Under the pieces are notes generated by a model. It ran no database searches, had not been told where the DNA came from, and was given only the letters and a program-made list of their open reading frames with translations. Both the position numbers and the translations under genes were made by a program. Positions 16,575 to 23,841 of a DNA stretch of 43,189 bases are shown here, one piece after another (position 1 is the first letter of the stretch; each line of letters begins with the position of its first letter). The DNA comes from a virus. The stretch covers positions 1 to 43,189 of the IMG/VR virus record IMGVR_UViG_3300017989_000035. The stretch is one strand, 5' to 3'.

Positions 16575-17362
16575 CGCATGAGAGCGAGTCGCTGATAGAG
16601 ACCGGTCAGATGGACCTGATCCCCAGCACGGAGATTCAGAACGACGCCTTGGTGGCCGCTGAATCCGGCAGCGAGTTTCGCAATCCCGAGTTTACCGCCG
16701 CGCGTTTTTACAAACACCAGCCACAGCTCTATCGAGAGATAGTGAGCCTGCGCGCAGAGCAGGTTCCGATTGCCGCGGTTGCCCGGCTCTACAACGTCTC
16801 ACGGCAGACAGTGGCAGCGATCGACAAACGGGAACTCAACACGCGAAGTGTAGAGCAGCTAAAAACAGGTGCAGCCAAGGGTTACCGCTATCTCGCCGCT
16901 CTAGGACGCGAGCGGCTGGAGGAGTTAATCCTGGCAGTCAGGGCAGAGAACCTGAAGCCCGCCGAGCTCGCAGCCGTGACCAGGGCGCTTGCCGTGGCCG
17001 TCGGCGTGGCAGAGGACAAGGCGCAACTGCTGTCCGGTGCCCCTACCCAGCGACTTGACTTAGGCACCAGCCGACCAGGCCACCAAGAGCTTGTGGAGGC
17101 GCTGAAGGATCTAAAGGACGACTACGACCGCCGGATGCGTTTGGAGGGGGAGAATCCGCCGCAAAAGGGGGACCCAAGGGACGTGACCGCGGACGTGCAG
17201 CTCGATCCGGGACCCGGAGACGGCCCGCCAGGTCCGGAGACGGCCGGAGACGAGCAGGTCGAAGCAGCTTGCGGCAGTGGCGCCGGCGGCCATACCCCTA
17301 CCCCTACAGATACGACCGACACCCCAAACAGCCCCGGCGCCGCTGCCCAGGAAGGAGGCTGA
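16571..17362 (+). CDS. HTH phage protein, small-terminase-like or regulatory
   Basis: A 263-residue protein whose ATG overlaps the previous stop. A helix-turn-helix (about 60-100; YREIVSLRAEQVPIAAVARLYNVSRQTVAAIDKRE) is followed by helices and a long disordered tail rich in Pro, Gly, Asp and Thr. HTH plus an acidic tail would fit a transcription regulator or a small terminase subunit, but the position among early genes favours the first. The open frame extends upstream to 16430; the overlap start is preferred. Confidence 0.5.
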   Translation: MTHESESLIETGQMDLIPSTEIQNDALVAAESGSEFRNPEFTAARFYKHQPQLYREIVSLRAEQVPIAAVARLYNVSRQTVAAIDKRELNTRSVEQLKTGAAKGYRYLAALGRERLEELILAVRAENLKPAELAAVTRALAVAVGVAEDKAQLLSGAPTQRLDLGTSRPGHQELVEALKDLKDDYDRRMRLEGENPPQKGDPRDVTADVQLDPGPGDGPPGPETAGDEQVEAACGSGAGGHTPTPTDTTDTPNSPGAAAQEGG

Positions 17363-17363
17363 G

Positions 17364-17630
17364 GTGATATGTAATCAACTGTTGCCGCTGAGAAACCACA
17401 GGATTGAGGCCGGTGGCGGAGGTTTGATGTGTCTTATGATGTCTGAGAAGGGCCGGATTGAGGACTGCGGGAGGCGTCGACGGAGGCGCGACGGAGAGCT
17501 GGCCAGGTGGCTGGCGATCGGCCGCAGCATCGACGTGGGGGCGCGCGGCGATAGGGGGCGGGGGGGGCCGCGGCGCGACCAGGGGGGGGTCTTCACCATA
17601 CTCCTGGGTGCCTCACAGAATTATCAGTAA
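17364..17630 (+). CDS. Possible small basic protein
   Basis: An 88-residue ORF from a GTG with GGAGG six bases upstream (an ATG at 17427 is an alternative). It is Arg/Gly-rich (GRRRRRRDGELARWLAIGR). It fills the gap between two HTH genes, but the composition is low in complexity and the G-runs may make it spurious. Confidence 0.35.
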   Translation: MICNQLLPLRNHRIEAGGGGLMCLMMSEKGRIEDCGRRRRRRDGELARWLAIGRSIDVGARGDRGRGGPRRDQGGVFTILLGASQNYQ

Positions 17631-17640
17631 AGGGGGCCTT

Positions 17641-18207
17641 ATGAGCGAGTTTGCCTACAGCGAGACCAGGGTGGCCGACAAGATGGGGATTGCCCGCGCT
17701 ACGGTGCGCACGGCGCGCTTGACGGCGCTGGTGGAGGGCGACGACTGGCGCATGGACCACCACGAGGTGATCTATTGCGCTGAGGGCGTGCAGGCGCTCC
17801 TGAAGGCGCTGGGGGTGCGTATACCGAAAAAACGGGCGCGCACCGCCGGCGGCATGACCCTCGAGAAGCTCCTGCGCAATTCCCTGGCTGAAATGCCGGC
17901 GGCGCCCGCCCCGACGACACAGGCGGTGCTCTGGCGGCCCCTGGACCAGGTCCTGGTGGTGAGGCGCCTTACGAAAAACCGGCGCATCCTGCTGGCGGAG
18001 GCAACGGACGCGGCGCTGGCCCCGAAGGGTGTGCGGTACCGGGGGGAAGGGATCGGGCTCCTGCGGGTGCAGGTGCGCGATAACCGCCGCTTCAGCGTGG
18101 GTATGGCGATTCCCTGCCGGCACGTGCAGGCGGATTTGTGGGAAATGACCGGGCCGCTGCCGCGCGGGCCGCGTGACAACCGGTTTATGCCGGGAGCGGT
18201 GAGCTGA
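17641..18207 (+). CDS. DNA-binding early protein with HTH
   Basis: A 188-residue protein with AAGGGGGCCTT before the ATG. The N-terminus reads as a short HTH (YSETRVADKMGIARATVRTARLTAL, with a conserved G-x-A-R), followed by a basic linker and a strand-rich C-terminal half with many Arg. Probably a phage regulator or DNA-binding accessory factor. No family recognised. Confidence 0.5.
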   Translation: MSEFAYSETRVADKMGIARATVRTARLTALVEGDDWRMDHHEVIYCAEGVQALLKALGVRIPKKRARTAGGMTLEKLLRNSLAEMPAAPAPTTQAVLWRPLDQVLVVRRLTKNRRILLAEATDAALAPKGVRYRGEGIGLLRVQVRDNRRFSVGMAIPCRHVQADLWEMTGPLPRGPRDNRFMPGAVS

Positions 18208-18209
18208 TT

Positions 18210-18530
18210 TACCCTGGAGACGGACGGAAAGGAGGCGAGGATGAGAGAGTACAATGCGCAGCTGAAGATCATGGAGGACGAAAAGACCGTCTGCGTCGTG
18301 GCCGAAGGCTATGACGAGAAGGGGGCGCGCAAGCACCAGGTTATGCTGGTGATGCGCACGAAGCCTCCCCAGGCGAGCCAAGCCGAAAGGGATCCGGGCC
18401 CGGGCGAGGACGCCGCGGGCGGGGGCGAGGACACGAAAGAGCCGGAAGCCGGCGAGGTCGTAGACCAGCCGACGGTACCGGCGTAAGGACCGAACCTGTT
18501 TGTCTCCAGGGTAGGAATTTAACAAACAGG
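18210..18530 (+). promoter_or_regulatory. Inverted repeat pair flanking a small gene
   Basis: TACCCTGGAGAC (18210-18221) is matched perfectly by GTCTCCAGGGTA (18502-18513) on the other side of the gene at 18241. A second helix, CCTGTTTGT (18495-18503) with ACAAACAGG (18522-18530), overlaps the right arm, so the two cannot form together. The second ends just before the ribosome site of the replication gene. Confidence 0.45.
18241..18486 (+). CDS. Small protein, unknown function
   Basis: An 81-residue protein with AAAGGAGGCGAGG before the ATG. The first 40 residues look like two or three beta strands (TVCVVAEGYDEKGARKHQVMLVMRT) and the rest is a disordered acidic Gly/Glu/Asp/Pro tail. It lies between two inverted-repeat arms. 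Not recognised. Confidence 0.45.
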   Translation: MREYNAQLKIMEDEKTVCVVAEGYDEKGARKHQVMLVMRTKPPQASQAERDPGPGEDAAGGGEDTKEPEAGEVVDQPTVPA

Positions 18531-18542
18531 GGAGGGGCGGCG

Positions 18543-19328
18543 ATGCCGATACGGACGATTAAGCCGGAGTTCTGGACCGATGAGAAGGTGGTGAAGCTCT
18601 CGCACACGGCCCGTCTGCTCTTCCTGGGACTGCTGAACCAGGTGGACAATTTTGGCCTTATGGAGTGGTCACCGCTGAGGGTCAAATTTCAGGTGTTTCC
18701 GGGGGACAACATAGACGAAAAGGACATTGAAGGACATTCCAAGGAATTGGAGGGACTTGGCCTTGTCCGCTTCTATGGTGAAAACGGAAATAAATACTTG
18801 GCTATCAACAACTTCCTGAAACACCAGCGCACGAACACAAATGTTGTCCCCCGATGTCCCTTCCCTGAACCCGGTTGGGCCTCGCTTGTCCCCGGTTGTC
18901 CCTCAAGGGCAAATGATTGTCCTTCAAAGGACTCCTCTGGAAAGGAAGGGAAAGGAAGGGAAAGGAAGGACATACCTGGCCAAGGCCAGGGTCAGGGGGG
19001 CAAGTCCCCTAAGATTGATCCGGAGGAGTTGGCGCTGGCTCAAACCTGCTTTATCCGCTTCTGGGATGAGTATCCCCGCAAGCAGAAGCGGAAACGCGCC
19101 TGGGAGAAGTTCTGGAAGCAGAAGTGCCACGAGAAGATGAAGCAGATTATGCGGGCACTGGCGCAGCAGAAGCAGACGGAGCAGTGGCGCAAGGAGGAGG
19201 GGCGCTTTGTCCCCCTGGCGGCGACGTGGATCTATAACGAGCAGTGGGAGGACGAGGTGGCGGTGGCAGTCGCCGAGGCGGGCAGCAGCCGGGAGACCTT
19301 CCGCGGCCTGGCCGAGGAGGAGGATTGA
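18543..19328 (+). CDS. Phage replication initiator-like protein
   Basis: A 261-residue protein. The N-terminus (RTIKPEFWTDEKVVKLSHTARLLFLGLL) is the winged-helix start of phage replication proteins that bind the origin and load helicase. A linker with 10-base tandem repeats (18941-18970) follows, then a C-terminal helical part (FIRFWDEYPRKQKRKRAWEKFWKQK) typical of helicase-loading DnaC/DnaD-like partners. It overlaps the DnaB helicase by one base, so the two probably work together in initiating replication. Confidence 0.65.
   Translation: MPIRTIKPEFWTDEKVVKLSHTARLLFLGLLNQVDNFGLMEWSPLRVKFQVFPGDNIDEKDIEGHSKELEGLGLVRFYGENGNKYLAINNFLKHQRTNTNVVPRCPFPEPGWASLVPGCPSRANDCPSKDSSGKEGKGRERKDIPGQGQGQGGKSPKIDPEELALAQTCFIRFWDEYPRKQKRKRAWEKFWKQKCHEKMKQIMRALAQQKQTEQWRKEEGRFVPLAATWIYNEQWEDEVAVAVAEAGSSRETFRGLAEEED
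18941..18970 (+). repeat. Three 10-base tandem repeats in the replication gene
   Basis: AAAGGAAGGG occurs twice, then AAAGGAAGGA, in the linker of the replication protein (18941-18950, 18951-18960, 18961-18970). The unit is not a multiple of three, so losing or gaining one would shift the frame. Confidence 0.85.
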
Positions 19329-20743
19329 TGGAGCGGGTGCCGGTACACAGCGAGGAGGCCGAGCAGGGAGCGCTGGGGGCGATACTGCTGGAGCCGGAGA
19401 GGTTGATCAGGGTGGCGGTGAGCGAGATGGGGGTGAAGCCTGAGGCGTTTTATGTGCCGGCCTGCCGCCTGGTGTATGAGGCGGTGCTGGAGATGGCCGA
19501 CGGGCGGGCCAGGGCGATCGATGTGTTGACGGTGAGCGAGCACCTGGGGCGCCAGGGGCGGCTGGAGAACGTGGGCGGGCAGCAGTTTCTGGAACGGCTG
19601 GTGGACGCCACGCCGACGGCGGCGCACGGGGAGTATTACCTGGACATCGTGCGGCAGAAGGCGATTTTGCGCGGCGGCATTGCGATCTGCCGCGAGCAGG
19701 AGCAGGCGGCTTACCGGGCCGAGCTGGGGGATGCGTTTGCGAAAGCCAGCGCGGAAAAGTTCCTGGCGCTGGTGGGGGATACGCGCCAGGCGCTGACGAA
19801 TGCGGCGCGCATGGACGCGGCGGTGGAGCGCTGGCGCAAGGCCAAGAGCGGGGAGAAAGCGATCGGGCTGCAGACGCCCTGGGGGCTTCTGGACGAGCTG
19901 ACCTGCGGGCTGGAGGTGGGGCTGACGCTTTTGGCGGCGAGGCCCTCGCAGGGAAAAACAACGATGGAGGACCAGCTTTGCTGCTACGCGGCCGGGCAGG
20001 GGATCCCGGTGGGCAGGATTACGCTGGACAGCACCGCCGACGAGTTGCTGCAGCGGGCGCTTTGCCGCCTGGCGGGGGTGAGCTTGCCGAAGCTGAAGTT
20101 CGGCTTTGCCGGCGAGCGCCAGCTGGGGCTGGTGGAGCAGGCCAGGGACACGCTGGGGGATTACCCGATGCTGATCAGCGACACGGACCGGGAGCTGAGG
20201 CAGATCTGCGCGACGGCCCGCGCCTGGAAGATGCGCCATGACATCCAGCTTTTGACACTGGACTTTATCCAGCTGGTGAACGTGGCCGAGATGGGCCGCA
20301 GCCAGTGGGACCGCAACACGCGCGTGACCTACGTGAGCGGTATGCTCAAAAGCCTGAGCCTGGAGCTGGGCATCCCCATACTGGCGCTTTCGCAGCTGCG
20401 GCGGTTTACCGACGGCAAGAGCAGGGAGCCGGAGCTGGAGGACCTGCGCGACAGCGGCAGCCTGGAGCAGGACGCGCACAAGGTCCTCTTCCTCTACCGG
20501 TATGACAAGAAGGCCAAGGCCATGGACCTGGCGCACCCCGGCGCCACCAAGAAGAAACGCCCGGCCTGGGCGGACGTGCAGAAGCACAAGGACGGGCAGA
20601 CGGGGCGGGTGGCGCTGTGGTTGAGGCCGCATTACTTCCGGTTCGACCAGGCCCAGGGGGAGTTTGAGGACGATGAGCTGCCCGGCCGGGAGAAGGAGCA
20701 CCAGGCGGCCGGCGAGCTGGAAGAGATGTTTGAGGGGATTTGA
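19328..20743 (+). CDS. dnaB: DnaB-like replicative helicase
   Basis: A 471-residue helicase whose ATG overlaps the previous stop. An N-terminal DnaB domain (MERVPVHSEEAEQGALGAIL, about 1-110) leads to the RecA-like core: Walker A at 203-211 (AARPSQGKT, with Gln where others have Met), Walker B at about 309-315 (TLDFIQL, Asp312), and LSQLRR near residue 353. It unwinds the phage fork. No DNA polymerase or primase is seen in the window, so host enzymes are needed. The length is close to bacterial DnaB. Confidence 0.88.
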   Translation: MERVPVHSEEAEQGALGAILLEPERLIRVAVSEMGVKPEAFYVPACRLVYEAVLEMADGRARAIDVLTVSEHLGRQGRLENVGGQQFLERLVDATPTAAHGEYYLDIVRQKAILRGGIAICREQEQAAYRAELGDAFAKASAEKFLALVGDTRQALTNAARMDAAVERWRKAKSGEKAIGLQTPWGLLDELTCGLEVGLTLLAARPSQGKTTMEDQLCCYAAGQGIPVGRITLDSTADELLQRALCRLAGVSLPKLKFGFAGERQLGLVEQARDTLGDYPMLISDTDRELRQICATARAWKMRHDIQLLTLDFIQLVNVAEMGRSQWDRNTRVTYVSGMLKSLSLELGIPILALSQLRRFTDGKSREPELEDLRDSGSLEQDAHKVLFLYRYDKKAKAMDLAHPGATKKKRPAWADVQKHKDGQTGRVALWLRPHYFRFDQAQGEFEDDELPGREKEHQAAGELEEMFEGI

Positions 20744-20745
20744 GC

Positions 20746-21024
20746 ATGGGCGAGCGCTTGAGAGACCTGTGGGTTGTGGCTTGGCACCCGAAGGACGCCT
20801 TCCACGTGCTGCAGCTTGGCAATGTGCTCAAGCTTAACCGGCAGGCTTGCATACGCAAAAACCAGGAGGCTTTGGCGGTGCTGACCCTGGCGCCCACGTT
20901 GGAGGATGCCAGGCTGAAGAAGCGGGAAATTGTGCGGGAGGTTTTGGCCGCACGGAGAGGAGAAGCCGATGAAACGGGTGGGAACGACGACGGACGGACG
21001 GCTGCTGGTGAGCTTGACGGTTGA
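20746..21024 (+). CDS. Small helical phage protein
   Basis: A 92-residue protein (MGERLRDLWVVAWHP...) directly after the helicase with GAGGGGATTTGAGC upstream. It is helical and basic in the middle, with a Gly/Asp-rich end that overlaps the next gene by 56 bases. Its neighbours suggest a replication or recombination accessory role. Not recognised. Confidence 0.45.
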   Translation: MGERLRDLWVVAWHPKDAFHVLQLGNVLKLNRQACIRKNQEALAVLTLAPTLEDARLKKREIVREVLAARRGEADETGGNDDGRTAAGELDG

Positions 21025-21649
21025 GGAGGCCCAGGAGCTTACCGCAACGCGGGAAGTTGTGGCCGATGCCATGAAAGCACTCGACCAACTCGTAGTACTT
21101 ACCGACGGGACCATGCCGGATTTGCCGGTGGGGGGCGCGCTGAGCCGGGCTGAGGCGGCTGTGCCGCCGGCGCCCAGGACGGATGCAAAGCCGCCGGAAA
21201 AGCCCTCCAGGAAGAAACGCGCGCCCAGACCAAAGGCCAGGCCCGCGCGAAAGCCCGAGGGCAAGAGCCTGGTGGGGCGGGTGGAGGAGCTTTTGAGCGC
21301 GCACCCCGAGGGCATGACGGCCGCGGCGATCGTCGAAACACTGACCGAGGCCGGGGTGGCGCTGAACGCCAAGAAGCCGCTCAAGCAGATGGGTATTTTA
21401 CTGGCGCAGGGCAAGCAGTTTCGGAAGGTGCGCACGGAGGGACCGACGCACCGTGGGGTGTATGTGTTGGAGCCAAAGGGAAAAGGGGGGAAGGGGAAAA
21501 CGGCGGCGGTGCCGGAGGAAGTGCGCAGGCACCTTACCGCACAGCAGCGCCTGGTGGTGGACGCCGACGAGAAGAAGTTGACCGCCGAGGGCAAACGCAG
21601 GCGCCTGGAGTTGATCCGGGAGCTGAACCAGAAACATCAGGCCCCTTGA
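20969..21649 (+). CDS. Unknown protein with winged-helix-like C-terminus
   Basis: A 226-residue protein starting at the ATG after GGAGAGGAGAAGCCG. A coiled N-terminus, a Lys/Pro/Ala-rich histone-tail-like linker (about 70-105), a helix-turn-helix-like middle (VEELLSAHPEGMTAAAIVETLTEAGV) and a highly basic helical end. The layout suggests a DNA- or protein-binding factor. It overlaps the previous gene. Confidence 0.45.
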   Translation: MKRVGTTTDGRLLVSLTVEEAQELTATREVVADAMKALDQLVVLTDGTMPDLPVGGALSRAEAAVPPAPRTDAKPPEKPSRKKRAPRPKARPARKPEGKSLVGRVEELLSAHPEGMTAAAIVETLTEAGVALNAKKPLKQMGILLAQGKQFRKVRTEGPTHRGVYVLEPKGKGGKGKTAAVPEEVRRHLTAQQRLVVDADEKKLTAEGKRRRLELIRELNQKHQAP

Positions 21650-21673
21650 GGGGCCGGGCTGAAGGAGAAGAGG

Positions 21674-22129
21674 ATGCCCACAATGACACAGACGGAGAAA
21701 CTGAGGCAAATGGCCAAGGCTGAGCAGGCGGAGGCTGAGAAGACGCGCGAGGGGATCGGCCCGCGGACCAGGGAACTGGGCCGCATGATAGCCGAGGAGC
21801 ACGAAAGCTCCGCGGCTGCCGATATCCACCGCGTGCTGAAAACGGGCAGGCTGGTGCCCGCCCGTGAAGCGGGCACGGAGCCTGAGGGTAAGAGCGGAGA
21901 GATTCTCGAGGCGCTGCGGGATCTGGAGGGGGCGTTGGAGGACCACATTACGTCCCTCGAGATGCTCGAAGGCCGCCTGGAGGTGGTGCTGCTGCCGCCG
22001 ATAGAGACCCCCGAGAGGAAGCGTGTCCAGCGCGATACGGTCCTGGGGCGGGTGATCGGCAACTTGACCCACCGGGTTGAAGATCTCAGCGCCGCCGTGC
22101 AAGCGCTGTGCTCAAGAATACAACTCTGA
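21674..22129 (+). CDS. Coiled-coil protein of unknown function
   Basis: A 151-residue protein with GAAGGAGAAGAGG before the ATG. The whole length is acidic and helical (heptads such as LRDLEGALEDHITSLEMLEGRLEVV). It follows a short hairpin, ggcccc-ttga-ggggcc, at about 21643. It overlaps the next start by one base. No domain recognised. Confidence 0.45.
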   Translation: MPTMTQTEKLRQMAKAEQAEAEKTREGIGPRTRELGRMIAEEHESSAAADIHRVLKTGRLVPAREAGTEPEGKSGEILEALRDLEGALEDHITSLEMLEGRLEVVLLPPIETPERKRVQRDTVLGRVIGNLTHRVEDLSAAVQALCSRIQL

Positions 22130-22602
22130 TGCCCAGAGAGAGACTACCAGCGGTGAGAGCGGGGAAGACGCACAGGGCTGTGATCTTCTCCGCTCCACCC
22201 TCCTGTCCCCATTGCGGCCAGGGTAATGGAGACGGGATGGTGGAGTTTTACATCACCGCCAACCGCTACCCGGACGGCCGGGTAGCCGAGGTGTTTTTGA
22301 CGATGGACCAGACCGGCAGCACCCTGGACGGGTTTGCGGACGCCTGGGCGACGGCGGTGAGCCTCTACCTGCAATGCGGCGGGGGGCTGGGGACGCTGGC
22401 AAGAAAGTTCTCTTTCCAGGAGTTTGCGCCCTCGGGGATGAGCAAGGAGCCCGACCTGGGCCGCGCCCGCAGCGTGGTGGACTACACGGTGAGATGGCTT
22501 GAGAGAGAGTTTAAACCGAAGCTGAGAGGAGATGAGGATGAAACCGAGAGAGTTCAAACAGGCCAACCGGCTGCTGACGAAGCCGGCGGGCATGACGGAT
22601 GA
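22129..22602 (+). CDS. Free-standing TSCPD-domain protein
   Basis: A 157-residue protein from the ATG that overlaps the previous stop (a GTG at 22108 is an alternative). The core has EFYITANRYPDGRVAEVFLTM, GSTLDGFADAWATAVSLYLQ, and SVVDYTVRWLEREF. This matches the TSCPD domain that normally ends B12-dependent ribonucleotide reductases, but here it stands alone behind a CPHC metal-site remnant. Phage-borne solitary TSCPD proteins are known but their function is not. Confidence 0.65.
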   Translation: MPRERLPAVRAGKTHRAVIFSAPPSCPHCGQGNGDGMVEFYITANRYPDGRVAEVFLTMDQTGSTLDGFADAWATAVSLYLQCGGGLGTLARKFSFQEFAPSGMSKEPDLGRARSVVDYTVRWLEREFKPKLRGDEDETERVQTGQPAADEAGGHDG

Positions 22603-22801
22603 GGAGTGCGGGCCGCTGCCGGTTTGTACAGACGGCGATGTGTGCATCAGCTGCTGGCAGATGAGCTGGCGGGAGCGCCTGGCGGCGCTCTTGTGCGGGC
22701 GGATATGGTTATGGGTCTATACAGGGGGAACACAGCCGCCGGTGGCGCTTTTGGCGGCCAGGGACATCTTCGGGGAAAAGCCCGCGGAAGATAAGGCTTG
22801 A
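22538..22801 (+). CDS. Conserved small phage protein
   Basis: An 87-residue protein starting at the second of two close ATGs (GAGAGGAG six bases upstream). It has a Cys-rich patch (CTDGDVCISCW) and the segment ERLAALLCGRIWLWVYTGGTQPPVAL, a pattern I know from short phage-encoded proteins of unknown role. The frame ends in the -35 box of the promoter that follows (22798). Confidence 0.5.
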   Translation: MKPREFKQANRLLTKPAGMTDEECGPLPVCTDGDVCISCWQMSWRERLAALLCGRIWLWVYTGGTQPPVALLAARDIFGEKPAEDKA

Positions 22802-22826
22802 CATAAATCCTTAGCGGTGATATACT
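22798..22826 (+). promoter_or_regulatory. Near-consensus sigma70 promoter
   Basis: TTGACA (22798-22803), a 17-base spacer and TATACT (22821-22826). The strongest promoter in the window by eye. It would transcribe the histone-like gene, the first cassette array and the terminase. Confidence 0.75.
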
Positions 22827-22863
22827 TATGATGGTTTGAAGCCGCAAGGAAGGGAAGTCAGCC

Positions 22864-23094
22864 ATGATTGAAGGTACGGTAGAGACCACCACCGAAGAAG
22901 CGCGCACGCGCAGCCCCACGGTGATCAATCGCGCGGCGGTGCGGCGGTTTATCCTGCAGTATGCCGGGCGCACGCGCCGCCACCGCTACACGCAGGTTGC
23001 CCCCGCGGTTTATGACGAGCTGGAGGCCCAGGTGCGCGAAGCGTGCCGGCGCCTGGTGCACCGCCAGCCGAGCAAGGGCAAGACGATAAGGTGA
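22864..23094 (+). CDS. Short histone-like protein (tentative)
   Basis: A 76-residue protein with AAGGAAGGGAAGTCAGCC before the ATG. It reads as a first helix (VINRAAVRRFILQYA), a loop with RRHRY, a long second helix (PAVYDELEAQVREACRRLV) and a GKTI motif. This resembles the first two helices of a histone fold, as in small bacterial and archaeal histone relatives (SKVKE..., then RAxANxRkTV), but the third helix is missing. It could bind DNA as a dimer. The call is by eye. Confidence 0.35.
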   Translation: MIEGTVETTTEEARTRSPTVINRAAVRRFILQYAGRTRRHRYTQVAPAVYDELEAQVREACRRLVHRQPSKGKTIR

Positions 23095-23102
23095 GGTACC
23101 CG

Positions 23103-23513
23103 ATGAAGTACATCATGTGCGCCAAGACCTACCCCGCATATCACCCCAAGGCGGGGCAGCCGACCGGTTTCCGCGAGTCTATCCTGTCGGGCCGCAAAGT
23201 GCACACGTTGCGCCAGTCCGCAGGCAACCGCAAGACCGGCGACACGGTATCGCTACGCGAGTGGGAGGGACGGCCATACGCGAGCAAGCAGGTGGAGTTT
23301 GCCCGGTGCCGGATAACGGTTGAGGTGCTGAGGATCAACGGCGTGCCTGCCTGGGACCCAGGTGTAGTCAACCTGGCGCACTGCGACGGATTCGACGACC
23401 CGCAGGACTTCGCCAACTGGTTTCGCGCACAGCCCGCGGGGCTGGTCTATTTTGACGGTGCGTGCATCTACTTCGAGGATGTTGAGGCCAACGTGAAAGG
23501 TGAGCGTTCGTGA
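23103..23513 (+). CDS. ASCH/PUA-like domain protein
   Basis: A 136-residue protein with GGTGAGG upstream. SGRKVHTLRQSAGN...KTGDTVSLREWEGRPYASKQVEFARC resembles the ASCH/PUA-like proteins encoded by many phages, small RNA- or nucleotide-binding domains. The last residues (EANVKGERS) lie in the attC-like site at 23486. It is the leftmost gene of the first cassette array, so it may be backbone or captured. Confidence 0.55.
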   Translation: MKYIMCAKTYPAYHPKAGQPTGFRESILSGRKVHTLRQSAGNRKTGDTVSLREWEGRPYASKQVEFARCRITVEVLRINGVPAWDPGVVNLAHCDGFDDPQDFANWFRAQPAGLVYFDGACIYFEDVEANVKGERS

Positions 23514-23622
23514 AGGGCACACAGAGAGTGCTTGTGATTGATGACGACCGTGGGCGGCCCCTGCACGAGTTGCTTCGTGAATACGCGGCCCTTCACGATA
23601 CGTCTCCACCTTCTGGTTGGCC
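23486..23622 (+). other. attC-like site, 137 bases
   Basis: Left core GGCCAAC (23486-23492), right core GTTGGCC (23616-23622), exact reverse complements. The inner arms TCGTGAAGGGC and GCCCTTCACGA pair perfectly, and the outer arms AAAGGTGAG and CTCCACCTT pair with unpaired extra bases on the right arm. Unpaired bases of this kind orient attC recombination. Confidence 0.75.
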
Positions 23623-23794
23623 TCATCCGCTGGTCTGCAATGCGGCGGCCGAGTGCCAGTCTACGACGTGCCATCACCGCAATCCGCATGAGCGCGCGTG
23701 GGATTGCGAGAACACGGACATCTGCTACTGCCTCTCTCCAGAACGTGAGACCACATGTGTAGAGGCCAACGTGAAAGCTGAGGGTTCGGAATGA
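23510..23794 (+). CDS. Cassette ORF, Cys/His-rich small protein
   Basis: A 94-residue ORF from a GTG overlapping the previous stop (GTGA). The C-terminal half has a dense Cys/His set (C43, C49, then CHHR, C, C.C), possibly a zinc site. Its N-terminal third is encoded by the attC-like site, so its natural start is uncertain. It ends EANVKAEGSE, nearly the same as the previous gene, because both stops lie in homologous attC-like ends. Confidence 0.4.
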   Translation: MKGTQRVLVIDDDRGRPLHELLREYAALHDTSPPSGWPHPLVCNAAAECQSTTCHHRNPHERAWDCENTDICYCLSPERETTCVEANVKAEGSE

Positions 23795-23841
23795 AGCGAG
23801 CAACGAGCGAAATGGAGATACCCTCCGGCGCTTTGTTGGCC
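23764..23841 (+). other. attC-like site, 78 bases
   Basis: GGCCAAC (23764-23770) and GTTGGCC (23835-23841) are perfect reverse complements. AAAGCTGAGGGT pairs with ACCCTCCGGCGCTTT with extra bases on the right. The 16 bases at the left end match the previous site. Confidence 0.75.

Noticed and set aside
19232-20701. 489-residue minus-strand ORF
   Set aside because: Antisense of the DnaB helicase.
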